This document shows positions 5,992 to 7,396 of a DNA stretch of 7,396 nucleotides, one piece after another; the first letter of the stretch is position 1; each line of letters opens with the position of its first letter. The stretch comes from Planctomycetaceae bacterium (GTDB lineage: Bacteria; Planctomycetota; Planctomycetia; Pirellulales; UBA1268): NCBI GenBank assembly GCA_947440895.1, contig CANETO010000085.1, forward strand, positions 1-7,396, in the 5' to 3' direction. The position numbers and the translations under genes were made by a program. The notes beneath the pieces are model-generated. The model searched no databases and was not told where the DNA came from. It saw nothing but the letters and a program-made list of their open reading frames with translations.

Positions 5992-6740
5992 CGCTGGACC
6001 ACAGCCGTCACCGCCTTCGTGGCCAGTCCGCCGCCGGCCCAGACCGCGGCCCCTGCCAGCGCCCCGGCGATCACGCCACCCGGCCCGGCCGGCAGGCCGG
6101 CAAGAGCACATGATGCGGCGGAGGTGGCCAGCCCCGCGGCCTCCCCGGCACGGCGACTGTCAGCGGCAGAGCGTCCGGCATGGTGGGCCGTCCACTCGGC
6201 GGCCAGAGCCGCAGCCTCACCCGCGATCGCCGCGGGCACGAGCGTCCTCAGGCCCAGCCGTACCGTGGTGCCCAGCGCCGTCCGAACGGCAATCCGCTCT
6301 GCAGCACCGGCCGCAGCGGTCGACAGCAGCCCCCGGGCCGACACTGCTGCCATCACCCGTGCCGCCGCACCGCTGATCCGCTCGAGCACAATGTCCACCT
6401 GACGGCTGGACCGCTCGCCCGTCGCGCACCAGGTGGCGAAGTGCTCGCAATTGTCGACGACCGGGCAGTATCCCTCCCGCCCGACGTGGGCCAGCGCCCG
6501 CGCCACGATCTCTCCGGGCGAATACGTGGGGGACGGTTCCGTCGTGACGAGCACCGTGCCCCCCCCGGCAAACTCTGCCAGGCTTGTCCGTTCCACCCGG
6601 CCGCCTGCCAGCGGTCGTCGGAAGTCGTCGGGCCGCGCGTGCACGACCGTGCCGTCACCGACATCGATGCCGTGGTGCATGTACACCACGTTCGAGCCGG
6701 ACAGCCGTCGTTCCACCCGCACGCGATCGCCACTGGCCAT
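5976..6740 (-). CDS. LRAT-domain (NlpC/P60 superfamily) protein with Ala/Gly-rich hydrophobic tail
   Basis: A 254-residue protein. Residues 1-116 form a lecithin:retinol acyltransferase (LRAT)-like domain: GDRVRVERR (4-12), YMHHGIDVGDGTVVHA (20-35), TSLAEFA (52-58), YSPGEIVARAL (73-83) and NCEHFATWCATG (97-108). The circularly permuted papain-like triad would be H23 (or H22), H34 and C98. Family members act as cysteine-dependent acyltransferases or phospholipases, but bacterial members are largely uncharacterised. Residues about 124-246 are Ala/Gly-rich with several hydrophobic stretches, including a glycine-rich run near 218-244, suggesting membrane association. There is no N-terminal signal peptide. 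A strong AAGGAG ribosome site lies nine bases before the ATG. The 3' end overlaps the convergent P-type ATPase gene by 16 bases, and the gene diverges from pit. The domain call is firm; the reaction is inferred. Confidence 0.88.
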   Translation of the reverse strand: MASGDRVRVERRLSGSNVVYMHHGIDVGDGTVVHARPDDFRRPLAGGRVERTSLAEFAGGGTVLVTTEPSPTYSPGEIVARALAHVGREGYCPVVDNCEHFATWCATGERSSRQVDIVLERISGAAARVMAAVSARGLLSTAAAGAAERIAVRTALGTTVRLGLRTLVPAAIAGEAAALAAEWTAHHAGRSAADSRRAGEAAGLATSAASCALAGLPAGPGGVIAGALAGAAVWAGGGLATKAVTAVVQRQSRS

Positions 6741-6749
6741 CCGTCAGTT

Positions 6750-6755
6750 CTCCTT
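6750..6755 (-). promoter_or_regulatory. Ribosome binding site of the LRAT-domain gene
   Basis: Minus-strand AAGGAG lies nine bases before the ATG at 6740-6738. It is the strongest Shine-Dalgarno site in the window and fixes this start. Confidence 0.75.
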
Positions 6756-6871
6756 CGGCGTATGCCTGGGCAAGAGCCCCACGGCACTCACCGGCCATAC
6801 CTAAGAGTGTACGCAGTTACGTTGGTGTCGGTTCACAGGCCCGGCTGAAGGGGGCGGGGATCGCGACGCCG

Positions 6872-6884
6872 CTCACAGTGTGAG
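6872..6884. promoter_or_regulatory. Palindromic operator-like site upstream of pit
   Basis: CTCACAGTGTGAG has two perfect six-base arms around one central base. It sits 99 bases before the pit ATG and 131 bases from the LRAT start. The size and symmetry suit a dimeric repressor, but no regulator gene is present in the window and the assignment is by shape only. Confidence 0.35.
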
Positions 6885-6983
6885 AATTGCATGCGGCTCC
6901 GGTGGTTCCTTGTGTCGGCCCCCAGGACGCCGTAGGTTCAACTCCCACGATTTCCCCGGGAACTGTCGCAGAAAGTGGTAGCC

Positions 6984-7396
6984 ATGGAAATATTGGAAGT
7001 CTTCAACACGCTCGGAACCGGGCAGCTCTTTCTGCTCCTCATCGCCCTGGCGATCGCGTTCGGTTTCGAGGTCATCAACGGCTTTCACGACACGGCCAAT
7101 GCCGTGGCCACGGTGATCTACACCAAGTCGATGAAGCCGACCCCCGCCGTCATCTGGTCGGGGATCTGGAACTTCATCGGCGTGCATGCCGGTGGCATCG
7201 GCGTGGCCTTCAGCATCGTGCACCTGCTGCCGGTCGACCTGCTTGTCAATATTAAGACAGGCCGTGGTCTGGCGATGGTCTTGTCGCTCTTGGGTGCCGC
7301 CATCATCTGGAACTTTGCCACCTGGTACCGCGGCCTACCCGCCTCGAGTTCCCATTCGCTCATCGGCTCGATCATGGGCGTGGGGATGATGAACGC
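6984..7396 (+). CDS. pit: Pit-family inorganic phosphate transporter, N-terminal part (partial)
   Basis: The frame opens with ATG at 6984 and runs off the window after 137 full codons. The encoded part is the N-terminal repeat of the Pit/PiT family (low-affinity, ion- or proton-coupled phosphate or metal-phosphate symporters of the inner membrane). It shows the family marks GFHDTANAVATVI (33-45) and GLPASSSHSLIGSIMG (117-132), with hydrophobic helices at about 14-32, 55-80 and 95-113. These two blocks form half of the substrate site; the second repeat lies beyond the window. The start is chosen because it gives the usual short N-terminal extension before the first helix, although the ribosome site is poor. 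In many bacteria a DUF47/PhoU-like gene sits beside pit. None lies upstream here, but one could follow downstream. Sulfate or other anion specificity cannot be excluded. Confidence 0.93.
   Translation, partial: MEILEVFNTLGTGQLFLLLIALAIAFGFEVINGFHDTANAVATVIYTKSMKPTPAVIWSGIWNFIGVHAGGIGVAFSIVHLLPVDLLVNIKTGRGLAMVLSLLGAAIIWNFATWYRGLPASSSHSLIGSIMGVGMMN

Larger units (their letters stand above)
6741..6983. promoter_or_regulatory. Divergent intergenic region, LRAT-domain gene / pit
   Basis: At 243 bases this is the longest gap in the window. It holds the LRAT ribosome site, a perfect 6+1+6 palindrome (6872-6884), and a tRNA T-arm-like stretch (6935-6945) that I do not accept as a tRNA. No clear -35/-10 pair and no recognisable Pho box were found. 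No convincing ribosome site precedes the pit ATG; only AGAAAG at 6970-6975 is purine-rich. Confidence 0.4.

Noticed and set aside
6768..6779. Small GGGC/GCCC hairpin near the LRAT start
   Set aside because: It has only four pairs and no T-run, and it lies upstream of both genes in a GC-rich region where such stems arise by chance.
6931..6951. tRNA T-arm-like sequence (GGTTCAACTCC fits the T-loop consensus)
   Set aside because: The T-stem has one mismatch. No matching 5' acceptor strand, D-arm or seven-base anticodon loop can be assembled upstream. At most it is a chance match or an old tRNA fragment; a covariance-model scan would settle it.

Overview
The window is GC-rich, gene-dense, bacterial chromosome-like DNA. 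It holds nine protein genes on both strands, two of them cut by the window edges, and no intergenic stretch reaches 300 bases. I see no transposase, integrase, CRISPR array, rRNA or complete tRNA. Only some starts have a Shine-Dalgarno site: it is clear for the LRAT-domain gene and plausible for the AAA+ and SMR genes, but absent or poor for miaE, the P-type ATPase, TauE/SafE and pit. High GC, patchy Shine-Dalgarno use, frequent strand switching and this mix of families would suit a Gram-negative bacterium. A planctomycete is my best guess, at low confidence, because no marker gene is present.

Layout: (1) 1-162 (+) is the 3' end of a YraN/UPF0102 nuclease-like gene. (2) 187-1515 (-) is a single-module AAA+ ATPase with an unrecognised N-terminal half. 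(3) 1609-1938 (+), divergent from it, is an EmrE/Qac-type small multidrug resistance pump. (4) 1939-2064 is a convergent intergenic region with a large imperfect hairpin (1958-2048), probably a two-way terminator or a dispersed palindromic repeat. (5) 2065-2832 and 2846-3256 (-) form a likely operon, a DUF2237 cysteine-rich protein followed by a TauE/SafE permease. (6) 3359-3934 (+) is miaE, a diiron tRNA hydroxylase. (7) 4018-5991 (+) is a heavy-metal-type P-type ATPase with a non-standard TPCPLL membrane motif and no N-terminal metal-binding domain. (8) 5976-6740 (-), overlapping it tail to tail by 16 bases, is an LRAT-family (NlpC/P60 superfamily) protein with a long Ala/Gly-rich hydrophobic tail. 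(9) 6984-7396 (+), divergent from it, is the 5' part of a Pit-family phosphate transporter.

There is no single obvious multi-gene system here. Four of the nine genes are transporters (drug/proton antiport, sulfur-compound or anion export, metal ion, phosphate), so the general theme is small-molecule and ion homeostasis with tRNA modification and housekeeping genes between. The least explained items are the hairpin at 1958-2048, the ion specificity of the P-type ATPase, the LRAT protein with its membrane-like tail, and the unassigned N-terminal half of the AAA+ ATPase.
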